Origin: Streptomyces palmae
GTDB taxonomy: Bacteria; Actinomycetota; Actinomycetes; Streptomycetales; Streptomycetaceae
Length of the DNA: 39,012 nucleotides
Reading direction: 5' to 3'
NCBI RefSeq assembly: GCF_004684805.1
Contig: NZ_SRID01000020.1
Coordinates: forward strand, 1-39,012
Shown here: positions 1 to 7,960 of the stretch, piece by piece
Position numbering within the stretch: position 1 is the stretch's first letter
How the letters are laid out: the number at the start of each line of letters is the position of its first letter
Position numbers and translations under genes: made by a program
Notes under the pieces: model-generated
What the model saw: the letters and a program-made list of their open reading frames with translations, nothing else
What the model was told of the DNA's origin: nothing
Databases searched by the model: none

Positions 1-28
1 GCTGGGGGTGGAGGATCCGGCGGTGGTC

Positions 29-355
29 CTACTGGAGCAGGCCGGGAGACGAGAGGTGGACGAGGGACGTGTCCGGCATCAGGGCGGTGACCGGGACCCC
101 GCCGAGCAGGCCCCGGCCTCCGCCGCCCAGCACGCCCTGGGCGTTCGGCAGCGACTGCCCGGTCGGCAGCCCCTGGACGGAGTTCTGCACCGAGCCCCTG
201 TCGGGGGTGGCGTTCTGGAGGGTGTTGGTGACGGGGCCGACCACGCCTTCACCGTCGACATTGGCTCCGAGCGCGAAGGCGGAGCCCGAACCGGCGACGA
301 CCGCGGTGGCGCCGATGGTGAGGACACCGAGGGCCTTGATGGTTCCCTGCATCAT
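29..355 (-). CDS. Small secreted protein, unknown function
   Basis: A 108-residue protein with a classical signal peptide: a short charged start (Lys7), a hydrophobic core at about residues 8-22, and a likely signal peptidase I site after the SAFA sequence at residue 28. The mature part is about 80 residues, rich in Gly, Asn, Val and Leu, with no cysteines and no domain I recognise. It is probably exported and could be associated with the cell wall or spore surface, but that is inference. The start is one of two adjacent ATG codons at 350-355. An AAGGA ribosome binding site lies about 10 bases upstream, whereas a frame extending further to 496 lacks one. It is transcribed alone from a possible promoter at 396-425. 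It is not a recognisable chaplin (no chaplin domain) and not clearly a rodlin. Confidence 0.75.
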   Translation of the reverse strand: MMQGTIKALGVLTIGATAVVAGSGSAFALGANVDGEGVVGPVTNTLQNATPDRGSVQNSVQGLPTGQSLPNAQGVLGGGGRGLLGGVPVTALMPDTSLVHLSSPGLLQ

Positions 356-692
356 ATGAATTCTGTCCTTGGTATGGGGACTTGAGCGGCATCGCAAAAT
401 AGCCGCGTGATCAGTGCCCCCGCAAACAAAGGGAAGCGACCCGCGAGAGCCGCGGATTCCCTCGGAAAATCGCGCGACAGTTCTGGGAATTCCCACTCCC
501 CTGGGAGAAAGCGCTGGTCATCGAAGCATTCGGGTCACGTCGCGGCATGTTCGGGCGTCCTGTGGAGGGGCTGCGGCCGTCCGTCGCGGCGGCGTTTTGG
601 ATTTCGGTATTCACCGCAAGGGTGTAATGCGCATTTCATCGCACTGGTGGGTGGTTCCCCCCTGCTTTCCCGCGGTGCTCGGGGGCGGCTGG
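356..692. other. Gene-free stretch with two adjacent palindromes
   Basis: No credible gene lies here. Besides the possible promoter at 396-425 it holds two abutting inverted repeats. TGGGAATTCCCA (484-495) is a perfect 12-base palindrome, and CTCCC-CT-GGGAG (496-507) follows at once. They lie roughly 100 bases upstream of the predicted start of transcription of the secreted protein gene and could be an operator. The rest, up to the zinc finger gene at 693, shows nothing I can name. Confidence 0.4.
396..425 (-). promoter_or_regulatory. Possible promoter of the small secreted protein gene
   Basis: On the minus strand TTGCGG (420-425) is followed after 18 bases by TATTTT (396-401). This resembles a vegetative -35/-10 pair and predicts a start near 389 and a leader of about 34 bases. 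The A/T content here is unusually high for the window. Confidence 0.3.
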
Positions 693-1010
693 TCAGGTGG
701 CCCTGGCGGGCGGAGTGCCCTCGATCTCGAAGAGCAGTTCGTCCTGGTAGCACCACCACCAGCCCTCGCCGGGCTCGAACGAGCGGATGAGGGGGTGCCC
801 CGAGGTGCGGAAATGAGCGGTGGCGTGCCGGTTCTTGGAGGAGTCGCAGCACCCCACATGGCCGCAGGTCTGGCACACCCGCAGATGGACCCAGCTGTCG
901 CCGGCCGCCAGGCAGGCCGGGCAGCTGTCGGGGCTGGTCGGGTCCACCGGGCGCGCCTGGTCCAGATGGCCGCACTCGGGCGGGGTGCGCGGTCTGTCGG
1001 CGGCGGCCAT
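693..1010 (-). CDS. UBP-type zinc finger protein
   Basis: A 105-residue protein made almost entirely of a ubiquitin-hydrolase-type (UBP) zinc finger. The ligand-like residues appear in the family order: C13 and H15, C30xxC33, C46xxC49, C54, then histidines at about 62, 66 and 72. The aromatic run GWWWCY near residue 83 matches the end of the domain. In eukaryotes the fold binds the ubiquitin C-terminus. Bacterial stand-alone versions are common in actinomycetes and have no settled role. The start was set at the ATG at 1010 because GAGGGAGG lies five bases upstream; the longer frame to 1097 has no such site. It is a single-gene unit, probably cytoplasmic. Confidence 0.85.
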   Translation of the reverse strand: MAAADRPRTPPECGHLDQARPVDPTSPDSCPACLAAGDSWVHLRVCQTCGHVGCCDSSKNRHATAHFRTSGHPLIRSFEPGEGWWWCYQDELLFEIEGTPPARAT

Positions 1011-1069
1011 GCTGGCCTCCCTCGGGCCGGGATCCTTGGACCGGTCCGGTGGCCCGGCCCATGGGATCC

Positions 1070-1097
1070 ACGGTCGCACGCGACGGCCAGGTGTCAA
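1070..1097 (-). promoter_or_regulatory. Possible promoter of the UBP zinc finger gene
   Basis: A perfect TTGACA (-35, minus strand, 1092-1097) is followed after 16 bases by GACCGT (1070-1075), a modest -10. The predicted leader is about 50 bases. Confidence 0.35.
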
Positions 1098-1179
1098 AAC
1101 GGTGTGCGGTGCCCCGGCCGGCGGCCTGCCGCGGCACGGCCCCGGAAGGCGGTGCCCGATGCCCTGGCCGGGGCCGCCG

Positions 1180-2355
1180 TCAGCGCTTGACGGCGCGCAG
1201 GATCACGAACTTCGGGTCGCTGGCGACCACCTCGCAGTTGCCGAACAGCCGGCGCAGCTTCACGTGGTAGCCCAGATGGCGGTTGCCGATGACCCACAGC
1301 TCGCCCCCGGGGCGCAGGGCCTTCCGGGAGCCGGTGAACATCCGCAGGGCCGTCGCCGCGGTGGTCGCCTGGTGGGAGTGGAAGGGCGGGTTGTTGAGCA
1401 CCACGTCGACCGAGCCCGCGGTGATCTCCGACATCCCGTCCCCCACCAGGAACCGGGCCGCGCGGTCCGGCCCCAGATTGGCGCGGAAGGTGGCCTCGGC
1501 CGAGGCCACCGCGGCGTAGGACTCGTCGATGAAGGTCAGCTCCGCCTCCGGGGCGGCGAGCGCGGCGGCCATCCCCACCACGCCGTTGCCGCAGCCCAGG
1601 TCCACGATCCGGACCGGGCCCCGAGGGGCCGGCAGATGGCGCAGGAAGAACCGGGTGCCGATGTCCAGGCGATCGGCGCAGAAGATGCCCGCGTGGTTGG
1701 TCACCGTGCGGCCGGAGACCGCGCCGGTGTCGGCCGGCAGCGCGTAGCGCATCGGCCAGGGACCGGGCTGCCGGGGCAGGTCGGGGTCCGGGGTGCAGAA
1801 GATCAGCCGCGCCTTGCGCACCGCCAGCGAGGTGCGGGTCGGCCCGAGGATCCGCTCGAAGAGCCGCAGTGTGGAGGTGTGGATCTCGGTGACCATGCCG
1901 GTGCCCACCACCACCGTTCCCGCGTGCACGGCCGGAGCCAGCCGGTGCAGCTGGTCCTCCAGCAGCGCCAGGCTCTTGGGTACCCGCACCAGCAGGACGT
2001 CGATCCGCTCCGGCGGGGCGTCCAGCACCGAGTGCGACAGCACTCGGTCGGCGTCGATCCCGTTCCGCTCGAGGTTGGCCGAGGTCGCCCGCCGCCCCAG
2101 GTAGGAGTCGCCGATCTGGACCAGGGGCGGCGCCTGTGCCGAACGCGCTGCCGCGAGGGAGGTGGCCAGCGCGCCCCAGCGGTCGCCCAGGACGGTCACG
2201 GCGCCCGACACGTCCGTCGGCGCGGCGTCGTCGATGCCGGCCAGGTGCCGCAGCAGGTATTCGTCAGCCGCGTCCCAGGCGCGCAGGCGGTCGCGGGGGT
2301 CCTCGGGGAAGCGGCTGAGCTGGAAAGCGCCCCATGACGTCGTCAAACGGTTCAT
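1180..2355 (-). CDS. rlmG: RlmG/RsmC-type rRNA (guanine-N2-)-methyltransferase
   Basis: A 391-residue protein with the two-domain layout of RlmG/RsmC: a degenerate N-terminal methyltransferase-like half and a catalytic C-terminal half. The SAM-binding loop is seen as VDLGCGNGVVG (about residue 250). The base-methylation motif NPPF followed by HSHQ is near residue 322, as in N2-guanine methyltransferases of ribosomal RNA. Length matches RlmG (about 380), which methylates G1835 of 23S rRNA in Escherichia coli; the exact target base here is inferred. The ATG at 2355 has AAGG five bases upstream. It stands alone, back to back with the NodB-type lipoprotein gene. Confidence 0.82.
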   Translation of the reverse strand: MNRLTTSWGAFQLSRFPEDPRDRLRAWDAADEYLLRHLAGIDDAAPTDVSGAVTVLGDRWGALATSLAAARSAQAPPLVQIGDSYLGRRATSANLERNGIDADRVLSHSVLDAPPERIDVLLVRVPKSLALLEDQLHRLAPAVHAGTVVVGTGMVTEIHTSTLRLFERILGPTRTSLAVRKARLIFCTPDPDLPRQPGPWPMRYALPADTGAVSGRTVTNHAGIFCADRLDIGTRFFLRHLPAPRGPVRIVDLGCGNGVVGMAAALAAPEAELTFIDESYAAVASAEATFRANLGPDRAARFLVGDGMSEITAGSVDVVLNNPPFHSHQATTAATALRMFTGSRKALRPGGELWVIGNRHLGYHVKLRRLFGNCEVVASDPKFVILRAVKR

Positions 2356-2626
2356 CGTGCCTTCAGGCTAGCCGAGCCCGGGGCCGGTCCCGGCCGATGG
2401 CCCCACCCCGGTATGCACCCCGTGTATACACCTCGCATAGTGTTCTCCCGGTGAGCGCGCCGTCCCGAGCCGCCGCGCCCGGGACGTATGCGCCCGGTCG
2501 CCCCGATCCGTGTCGAGCCCGTGCCTGACCACCGCCTGACCCGCGGGGCGCGGTGTCCGTCCGCCGCGGTCTCCGGTACGGGTCGCGCCGCGCATGTTCG
2601 TGCCTGAGGACTAGAGGAGTTGCGCC
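2356..2626. other. Divergent intergenic region with a 10-base palindrome
   Basis: This 271-base gap separates two divergent genes. It contains GTGTATACAC (2422-2431), a perfect palindrome in a locally A/T-richer patch that also holds GGTATGCACC. This may mark promoter or operator sites for either gene. I cannot assign -35/-10 pairs with confidence. The lipoprotein gene would then have a leader of well over 100 bases. Confidence 0.3.
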
Positions 2627-3394
2627 ATGCCGAGGAAGAAGTCGGCGATCCGGGGGAGGGTTGCCGCCGCGGTGGCAGCCGTGTCGCTGGTTCTGACAGT
2701 GAGTGGCTGCACCACGCTGAACACCACCTCGCCGGAGTCCGCCCGCGCCCAGAAGGACGGCCCCAAGGGGAAGTTCGGGCCGGTGGACTGCCGCAAGGCC
2801 AAGTGCGTGGCGCTGACCTTCGACGCCGGCCCCGCCAAGGACACTCCGCACCTGCTGGACATCCTGAAGGAGAAGAAGGTGCACGCCACCTTCTTCCTGC
2901 TCGGCAAGAACCACGTGGTGAAGCACCCGGACCTGGTGCGCAGGATCGCCGACGAGGGCCACGAGGTGGCGAACCACACCTGGAGCCACCAGATCCTGAC
3001 GGACAAGAACGAGTCCGAGATACGCGAGGAACTGTCCCGCACCCAGGACGCCATAGCGAAGATAACCGGCCGCAAGCCGATACTGATGCGCCCGCCGCAG
3101 GGGCGCACCGACGACGAGGTCACGAAGGTCAGCAAGGAACTGGGCCTGTCCCAGGTGCTGTGGAGCGTCACCGCCAAGGACTACTCCACCACCGACTCCG
3201 ACCTCATCAAGAAGCGGGTGCTGGAGCAGGTCGACAGGGACGGCATCATCCTGCTGCACGACATCTACGACGGCACCGTGCCCGCCGTACCGGGCATCAT
3301 CGACGCCCTGAAGAAGCGGGGCTACACCTTCGTCACCGTGCCGCAGCTGCTGGCCCCCGGAGTGCCGGAGCCGGGAACGGTCTACCGTCCCTGA
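2627..3394 (+). CDS. NodB-domain polysaccharide deacetylase-like lipoprotein
   Basis: A 255-residue lipoprotein: a basic start, a hydrophobic stretch at 12-27, and a lipobox VSGC with Cys28 as the lipidation site. The rest is a NodB (carbohydrate esterase family 4) domain. Motif 1 reads TFDAGP (64-69) instead of TFDDGP, so the catalytic Asp66 is present but the metal-binding second Asp is Ala67. Motif 2 is present as NHTWSH, motif 3 as RPPQG, and the late LLHD motif is also present. Known members remove acetyl groups from peptidoglycan or chitin-like sugars outside the cell. The altered motif 1 makes normal metal binding uncertain. GAGGAG eight bases before the ATG supports the start. Confidence 0.87.
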   Translation: MPRKKSAIRGRVAAAVAAVSLVLTVSGCTTLNTTSPESARAQKDGPKGKFGPVDCRKAKCVALTFDAGPAKDTPHLLDILKEKKVHATFFLLGKNHVVKHPDLVRRIADEGHEVANHTWSHQILTDKNESEIREELSRTQDAIAKITGRKPILMRPPQGRTDDEVTKVSKELGLSQVLWSVTAKDYSTTDSDLIKKRVLEQVDRDGIILLHDIYDGTVPAVPGIIDALKKRGYTFVTVPQLLAPGVPEPGTVYRP

Positions 3395-3424
3395 GCCCCG
3401 GCCTCCCGGGGGACCCGTCCCGCC

Positions 3425-4210
3425 CTACGGTCGCGGCGGTCGGTAGAGGTACGGCGTGGTGGTGGTCAGCGCCTGGAAGCCCAGCCGGGCCAGGATGGGC
3501 CGGCTGTCGTCGGAGGCGTCGACCTGGAGGTAGCGGTAGCCGTGTGCCGCCGCGATCCGGGCCCGGTGGGCGACCAGGGCGCGGTAGATGCCCCGGCCGC
3601 GCCACTCGGGCGCGGTGCCACCGCCCCACAGGCTCGCGAAGTCCGTGCCGGGCTGCAGTTCCAGCCGCGCCGCGCACACCGGCTGCTCCCCGGCCATCGC
3701 GACATAGGCGAAGACCCGGTCCGGCTCCTGCGCGAGCTGGTCCAGCAGCCGCCGGCAGATCCACGAGCCATCGTCGCCGAAGGCCTGCTCGTGGGCGCGG
3801 CGGACCAGCTCCACACCGGCGGCGTCGGTCACCTCCAGCAGCTCCACGCCCTGGGGGAGCGCGGCGTCGGTGGGCAGCTCCGCGATCCGGCCGACCATCA
3901 GGGTCTCCGGTGGCTCGGCGTCGAACCCGGCGGCCTGGAGCCGCTCGGCCAGATCCGCGGGCCGGTCGTGGGCATAGAGCTTCCACTCGAACTCGCGGCC
4001 CAGGGCGGTGAAGTACCGCACCTGGGCCGCGATGGCCTCGTCCGCGCCGGCCTCGTCCAGGTCCGACCACAGCACGCCGTTCCAGGCGTGCTCGGGGCCC
4101 ACCTGGCGGACGATGTCCGCCAGCCGCTCGACACGGCTCTCGGGCCCGTCCGCCGCCACCTGCCGCCTCATCTGGCGGTCGAAGTCCGCCAGTACCGTCT
4201 CATTCGTCAC
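3425..4210 (-). CDS. GNAT-family N-acetyltransferase
   Basis: A 261-residue protein whose C-terminal half (about residues 120-255) is a GNAT fold. The acetyl-CoA binding motif A is seen as EWRGRGIYRAL near residue 205, followed by the typical ARIAAAHGYRYLQVDAS and LGF segments. The N-terminal half resembles the degenerate first GNAT domain found in other two-domain members. The substrate is unknown. The GTG at 4210 was chosen because GGAG lies seven bases upstream. An in-frame GTG at 4216 overlaps that site too closely. It converges with the lipoprotein gene, with 30 bases between the two stop codons. Confidence 0.85.
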   Translation of the reverse strand: MTNETVLADFDRQMRRQVAADGPESRVERLADIVRQVGPEHAWNGVLWSDLDEAGADEAIAAQVRYFTALGREFEWKLYAHDRPADLAERLQAAGFDAEPPETLMVGRIAELPTDAALPQGVELLEVTDAAGVELVRRAHEQAFGDDGSWICRRLLDQLAQEPDRVFAYVAMAGEQPVCAARLELQPGTDFASLWGGGTAPEWRGRGIYRALVAHRARIAAAHGYRYLQVDASDDSRPILARLGFQALTTTTPYLYRPPRP

Positions 4211-4342
4211 CGGCACACTCCAGCAGTGCCCGGGCCTTCCGGCAAACCGTTTTCCGGCTGCCGGACACGGCGGGCGGCGCGGTCGGAGCAGGCGGCTGGG
4301 CGCGGCCCGCGCCCGCGGCCCCGGCCCGCGCCATCCCCGCGG

Positions 4343-4873
4343 TCAGCCGCCGGTGTTCCCCATCATCTGGGCGAACGCGGTCGGGTCGGCGTCGAAGCCG
4401 CGCAGCACCTTGCGGAACCGCCACTCTCCGGAGGAGTCACGGCTCAGTTCACCGACGGTGGCCGCGGTGGCCTCCGGCACCCCGGAGAAGTCCTCGTGGC
4501 AGAGCTCCACATAGCCGTCCTTGACGCGGACGGCCGGGTCGGCGACCTCACCGAAGGTGAGCCGGCCCTCGCCCTGCTGGATGGCCACCCCGATGACCAC
4601 CCGGGTGTACTCGGTGGACATCCGGTACAGCTCCAGGGTCATCACCTCGTCGGCGCCGAAGCCCTGGCCGGTCTTGCTGTCCCGGTTGAGGGTGATGGTG
4701 CCGTCAGGGGACCGGCTTCCGAAGTGCACCAGGTACACGGGCGGCCCCTGGGGAGCGGAGGCCGTGTAGGTGGCCGCCACGATGTCCAGGTCGTGGTGGG
4801 GCCGACCGGCAGGGCTCGGATCCCACTGAAGAGACACCACGAGCTTCTCGGGCCCCTTGTTGAGACTGCTCAC
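4343..4873 (-). CDS. TerD-family tellurium resistance/calcium-binding protein
   Basis: A 176-residue protein with the TerD domain throughout. It starts with the typical LNKG segment, then DLDIVAATYT, and then DSKTGQGFGADEVM, which matches the acidic calcium-binding loop of the family. TerD proteins are cytoplasmic calcium-binding proteins tied to tellurite, phage and stress resistance, and Streptomyces carry many paralogues. This one stands alone, without the usual terABCDE neighbours, so it is likely a scattered paralogue. The start is the GTG at 4873, eight bases after GAGGAGG. A TTG immediately upstream (4876) is the alternative. Confidence 0.87.
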   Translation of the reverse strand: MSSLNKGPEKLVVSLQWDPSPAGRPHHDLDIVAATYTASAPQGPPVYLVHFGSRSPDGTITLNRDSKTGQGFGADEVMTLELYRMSTEYTRVVIGVAIQQGEGRLTFGEVADPAVRVKDGYVELCHEDFSGVPEATAATVGELSRDSSGEWRFRKVLRGFDADPTAFAQMMGNTGG

Positions 4874-5016
4874 CAACTACCCCTCCTCGCCAACGCAGGG
4901 ATGACACCTGCTCATCCACGCCCATGGTAGTGCGCGCCACCGACCGCGCCTCCGTCATCACGGGCTGTCAGGCCGGTACGTGACGGACCCGCTGCCGCCA
5001 CCTTCACCTGATGCCG

Positions 5017-5487
5017 TCATTCGCCGGTGTCGACGAACCGTCGGACGCGGGCCGCGAGGGCGTCGGTCGCGATGGGCGGCCCCAGCGGTTCCCGTCGCCG
5101 TCCCCACAGAGCTTGCGCAGGCAAGAGGTTCGCAAGGCATTCGACGACGTCGACGAAGTGGGCCAGCAGGCCCGAGCTGCTGTCCAGTTCAGGGCCGTAG
5201 TGCAGTCGCAGGCCGTCGAAGGGTCCCGGATGGTGGTGCACGACGGATCCCTGCGCCAGGGGATACAGCCAGATGACGGGCTCGTCCGTGCCTTCGTCAA
5301 GGATCGCGAAGTAGTCGTCGACCTGCTCGAATCGCAAATGGTCCAGCGATCCCCAACGGGGGTCCGCGGACGGGAAGTTCGGGTGGTCATCGCCGCAGAG
5401 ACGGAAGACGTCACCGAAGCTGGGCCGCTGCGGCCCGGTGAACATGACATCGATCACGCACTCGTGCTCGACGTTGACGGGAGCCAT
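5017..5487 (-). CDS. Conserved hypothetical protein
   Basis: A 156-residue soluble protein that I do not recognise. It is acidic and rich in aromatic and histidine residues (for example VVHHHPGPFDGLRLHYGPEL near the middle), with no signal peptide, membrane segment or obvious catalytic motif. The ATG at 5487 has GGAAGG nine bases upstream, so the start is reasonably sure. The gene reads as real: third-position GC is high and the protein composition is balanced, although this local region is less extreme in GC than its neighbours. It might form a loose unit downstream of the small gene at 5656, but 168 bases separate them. Confidence 0.6.
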   Translation of the reverse strand: MAPVNVEHECVIDVMFTGPQRPSFGDVFRLCGDDHPNFPSADPRWGSLDHLRFEQVDDYFAILDEGTDEPVIWLYPLAQGSVVHHHPGPFDGLRLHYGPELDSSSGLLAHFVDVVECLANLLPAQALWGRRREPLGPPIATDALAARVRRFVDTGE

Positions 5488-5655
5488 GGGTTCAAGCCTT
5501 CCATTCCAAGACGGCAACCTTGTGCAGCCCGCACCATAACCACCGGCACCGACATCCCCGCTCCCCATCGCTTCCCGTGGCCCGGTCGGCCGCGGGCGCC
5601 CCGGGCCGGGTGGGCCAGGCGTGGCTGCGGGTGGTCTCGGCGATGCGCCGGCCCC

Positions 5656-5916
5656 TCAGCCCGGCACCGGTCCCGGCCCGCCCACCGGCCGTACCCGCAG
5701 GGGTGCCGCGTGTGTCTGGTGGCCGCCGCTGGCCAGCATCCGCACCTCGCCGCGGTCGGTGATCTCCGCCTGCACGATGCCCGTCTCGTCCGAGTACACC
5801 GGGTGCCCGCCCGGCCCCTTGCGGTCCGAACGGTGGACGATCAGCACATCCTCCGCCGGCTCCTCGGGCCGGTCCGCCTTCGCGAAGACCAGCTCGAACG
5901 CCTCGTACTCCACCAC
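5656..5916 (-). CDS. Small DUF6296-like protein
   Basis: An 86-residue protein beginning at one of two adjacent GTG codons (5911-5916) just after GGGAGG. Its sequence pattern is YEAFELVF, then DVLIVHR, then GPGGHPVYSDETGIVQAEI, then DRGEVRMLASGGHQ. This matches what I recall of the streptomycete DUF6296 family, but I could not check it. The function is unknown. There is no signal peptide, cysteine or membrane segment. The last 15 or so residues are Pro/Gly rich and probably disordered. Confidence 0.7.
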   Translation of the reverse strand: MVEYEAFELVFAKADRPEEPAEDVLIVHRSDRKGPGGHPVYSDETGIVQAEITDRGEVRMLASGGHQTHAAPLRVRPVGGPGPVPG

Positions 5917-6099
5917 GCCGCGCCTCCCGCCACTGCCGGACCCCGGACCCGCCCGCGCGGGCGGCCGGAGCACACGGTGACCCCGTTCCCGGTCCGGAAC
6001 CCATCCGGCCCGTCCCTGCATCGTGGGGCACCGGCCCGCCGCCCGCACCCGCAGCACCCCGACAGGTGTGGTTCCGCCGCCGCGGGTAACCAGGGGAGC

Positions 6100-7836
6100 A
6101 TGACCCGGTCCAACGAGGACATCGCCGCGCTCCTCCAGGAGTACGCCGACCTGATCGCGATCACCGGCGGTGACGCCTTCAAGGCGCGCGCCTACGAGAA
6201 GGCCGCCCGGGCGATCGGCGGCCACCCTGTGGACGTGGCCACCCTCGACGCCAAGGGGCTCCAGGAGATCCCCAATGTGGGCCGGTCCATCGCCGACAAA
6301 ATACGCGAGTACCTGGAGACCGGGCAGATCGCGCTGATCGAGGAGGTACGGGCCTCGATCCCGGCCGGCGTGCGGGAGCTGATGGCCATCCCCGCCCTGG
6401 GGCCCAAGAAGGCCCTCGCCCTCTACCAGGAGCTGGAGGTCTCCTCGGTCGACGGGCTGCTGGAGGCGATCCACCAGGAGCGGCTGCGCGATCTGCGCGG
6501 CTTCGGGCAGAAGACCGAGGAGAAGATCCTGCACGGCATCGAGCTGATGCAGAAGGCGGGCGGACGGATCCTGCTCAGTGCCGCCATGGACGTCGCCGAC
6601 CAGGTCGTCGCCGACCTCTCCACCCTCGACGGCTGCGTGGCCTGCACCTATGCCGGCTCGCTGCGCCGGATGCGGGAGACCATCGGCGACATCGACATCC
6701 TGGTCGCCGCCGAGCACTCGACCCCCTTCATGGACGCCTTCAGGGAGCTGCCGTACACCGCCGAGGTGATCGCGCACGGGGCCAAGAAGACCTCCATCCG
6801 CACCACCAAGGGCCTCCAGGTCGACCTGCGGGTGCTGCCCCCGGACTCCTGGGGAGCCGGGCTCCAGTACTTCACCGGCTCCAAGGCGCACAACATCCGC
6901 GTCCGCGAGATGGCGGTACGGCACCGGCTGAAGCTCTCCGAGTACGGACTGTTCCACGCCAAGAGCGGCAGGAAGGTCACCTCCCGGCGGGAGGAGGACA
7001 TCTACGCCCGGCTCGGCCTGCCCTGGATCCCGCCGACGCTGCGCGAGGACCGCGGCGAGATCGCCGCCGGGCTCCGGGACGAGCTCCCCGAACTCCTCAC
7101 CGAGCGCGACATCCGCGGTGACCTGCACACCCACACCGACCTCACCGACGGCCTCGCCCCGCTGGAGGAGATGGTCGCCGCCGCGGCCCAGCGCGGATAC
7201 GCGTACTACGCGGTCACCGACCACGCACCGGACCTGGTGATGCAGCGCATGACCGACGAGAAGATGCTGGCGCAGCGCGAGCGGGTGCGGGAACTCGACC
7301 GCAAGCACCGCGGAATGCGGCTGCTGCACGGTACCGAGCTCAACATCGGGCCCGAGGGGGAGGTGGACTGGCCGGCCGAGTTCCTGGCCGGATTCGACGT
7401 CTGCGTGGCCTCCGTCCACTCCCACTTCACCCAGAGCCGCGACCAGCTCACCCGGCGGCTCATCCGCGCCTGCGAGAACCCGTACGTGGCGGTCATCGGC
7501 CACCCCACCACTCGGCGCATCGGCAAACGGCCGGGCATCGACGCCGACTTCGACGCCGTGTACGCGGCCTGCGCCCGGACCGGCACCGCGCTGGAGGTCA
7601 ACGGGCACCCGGAGCGCCTCGACCTGGGCGACGAGGAGATCCTGCGCGCCAAGCGGCACGGGGTGAAGTTCGCCGTGGACACCGATGCCCACTCCGTACC
7701 GGACCTGGCCCACATGCGCTACGGAGTGGGCACCGCCCAGCGCGCCTGGCTCACCGAGGACGATGTGATCAACGCCTGGCCGCTGCAACGGCTGCGCCGC
7801 TTCCTGCGCGAGGGGCGCGAGTGCTCCGGCGGCTGA
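6100..7836 (+). CDS. polX: DNA polymerase/3'-5' exonuclease PolX
   Basis: A 578-residue protein with the bacterial PolX layout and usual length. Residues 1-70 are the 8-kDa-like helix-hairpin-helix domain (EYADLIAITGGDAFKARAYE). Helix-hairpin-helix repeats follow (IPNVGRSIADKI, IPALGPKKAL, LRGFGQKTEEKI). The family X palm holds GSLRRMRETIGDIDILV at 186-202 with the catalytic DID. A C-terminal PHP domain begins with HTHTDLTDG near 342 and has further metal-binding His/Asp residues (TDHAPD, HSH, DTDAHS). The known role is gap filling in base excision repair, with a manganese-dependent exonuclease from the PHP part. The ATG at 6100 fits the family N-terminus; its ribosome binding site (AGGGG) is unusually close. 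Confidence 0.95.
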   Translation: MTRSNEDIAALLQEYADLIAITGGDAFKARAYEKAARAIGGHPVDVATLDAKGLQEIPNVGRSIADKIREYLETGQIALIEEVRASIPAGVRELMAIPALGPKKALALYQELEVSSVDGLLEAIHQERLRDLRGFGQKTEEKILHGIELMQKAGGRILLSAAMDVADQVVADLSTLDGCVACTYAGSLRRMRETIGDIDILVAAEHSTPFMDAFRELPYTAEVIAHGAKKTSIRTTKGLQVDLRVLPPDSWGAGLQYFTGSKAHNIRVREMAVRHRLKLSEYGLFHAKSGRKVTSRREEDIYARLGLPWIPPTLREDRGEIAAGLRDELPELLTERDIRGDLHTHTDLTDGLAPLEEMVAAAAQRGYAYYAVTDHAPDLVMQRMTDEKMLAQRERVRELDRKHRGMRLLHGTELNIGPEGEVDWPAEFLAGFDVCVASVHSHFTQSRDQLTRRLIRACENPYVAVIGHPTTRRIGKRPGIDADFDAVYAACARTGTALEVNGHPERLDLGDEEILRAKRHGVKFAVDTDAHSVPDLAHMRYGVGTAQRAWLTEDDVINAWPLQRLRRFLREGRECSGG

Positions 7837-7960
7837 CCCGGCGGCCCTGGCGAGGGGATGGCCCTCGCCCGGACGATCCGCGATCATGGTCGGCGGCGGC
7901 GGGGGGTGTTCGGCGGCGACCGGCCGCCACCAGCCCACCGCCGCCAGGAAGTCGGTCGCC

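Noticed and set aside
820..2337. 505-codon plus-strand open frame antisense to the rRNA methyltransferase gene
   Set aside because: Shadow of rlmG, no ribosome binding site, protein rich in His, Arg and Gly only.
6066..6089. GTGT-N14-GGGTAA resembling a SigB promoter before polX
   Set aside because: The predicted start would fall inside the polX ribosome binding site next to the ATG, and the -35 lacks the GTTT seen in the other three elements.
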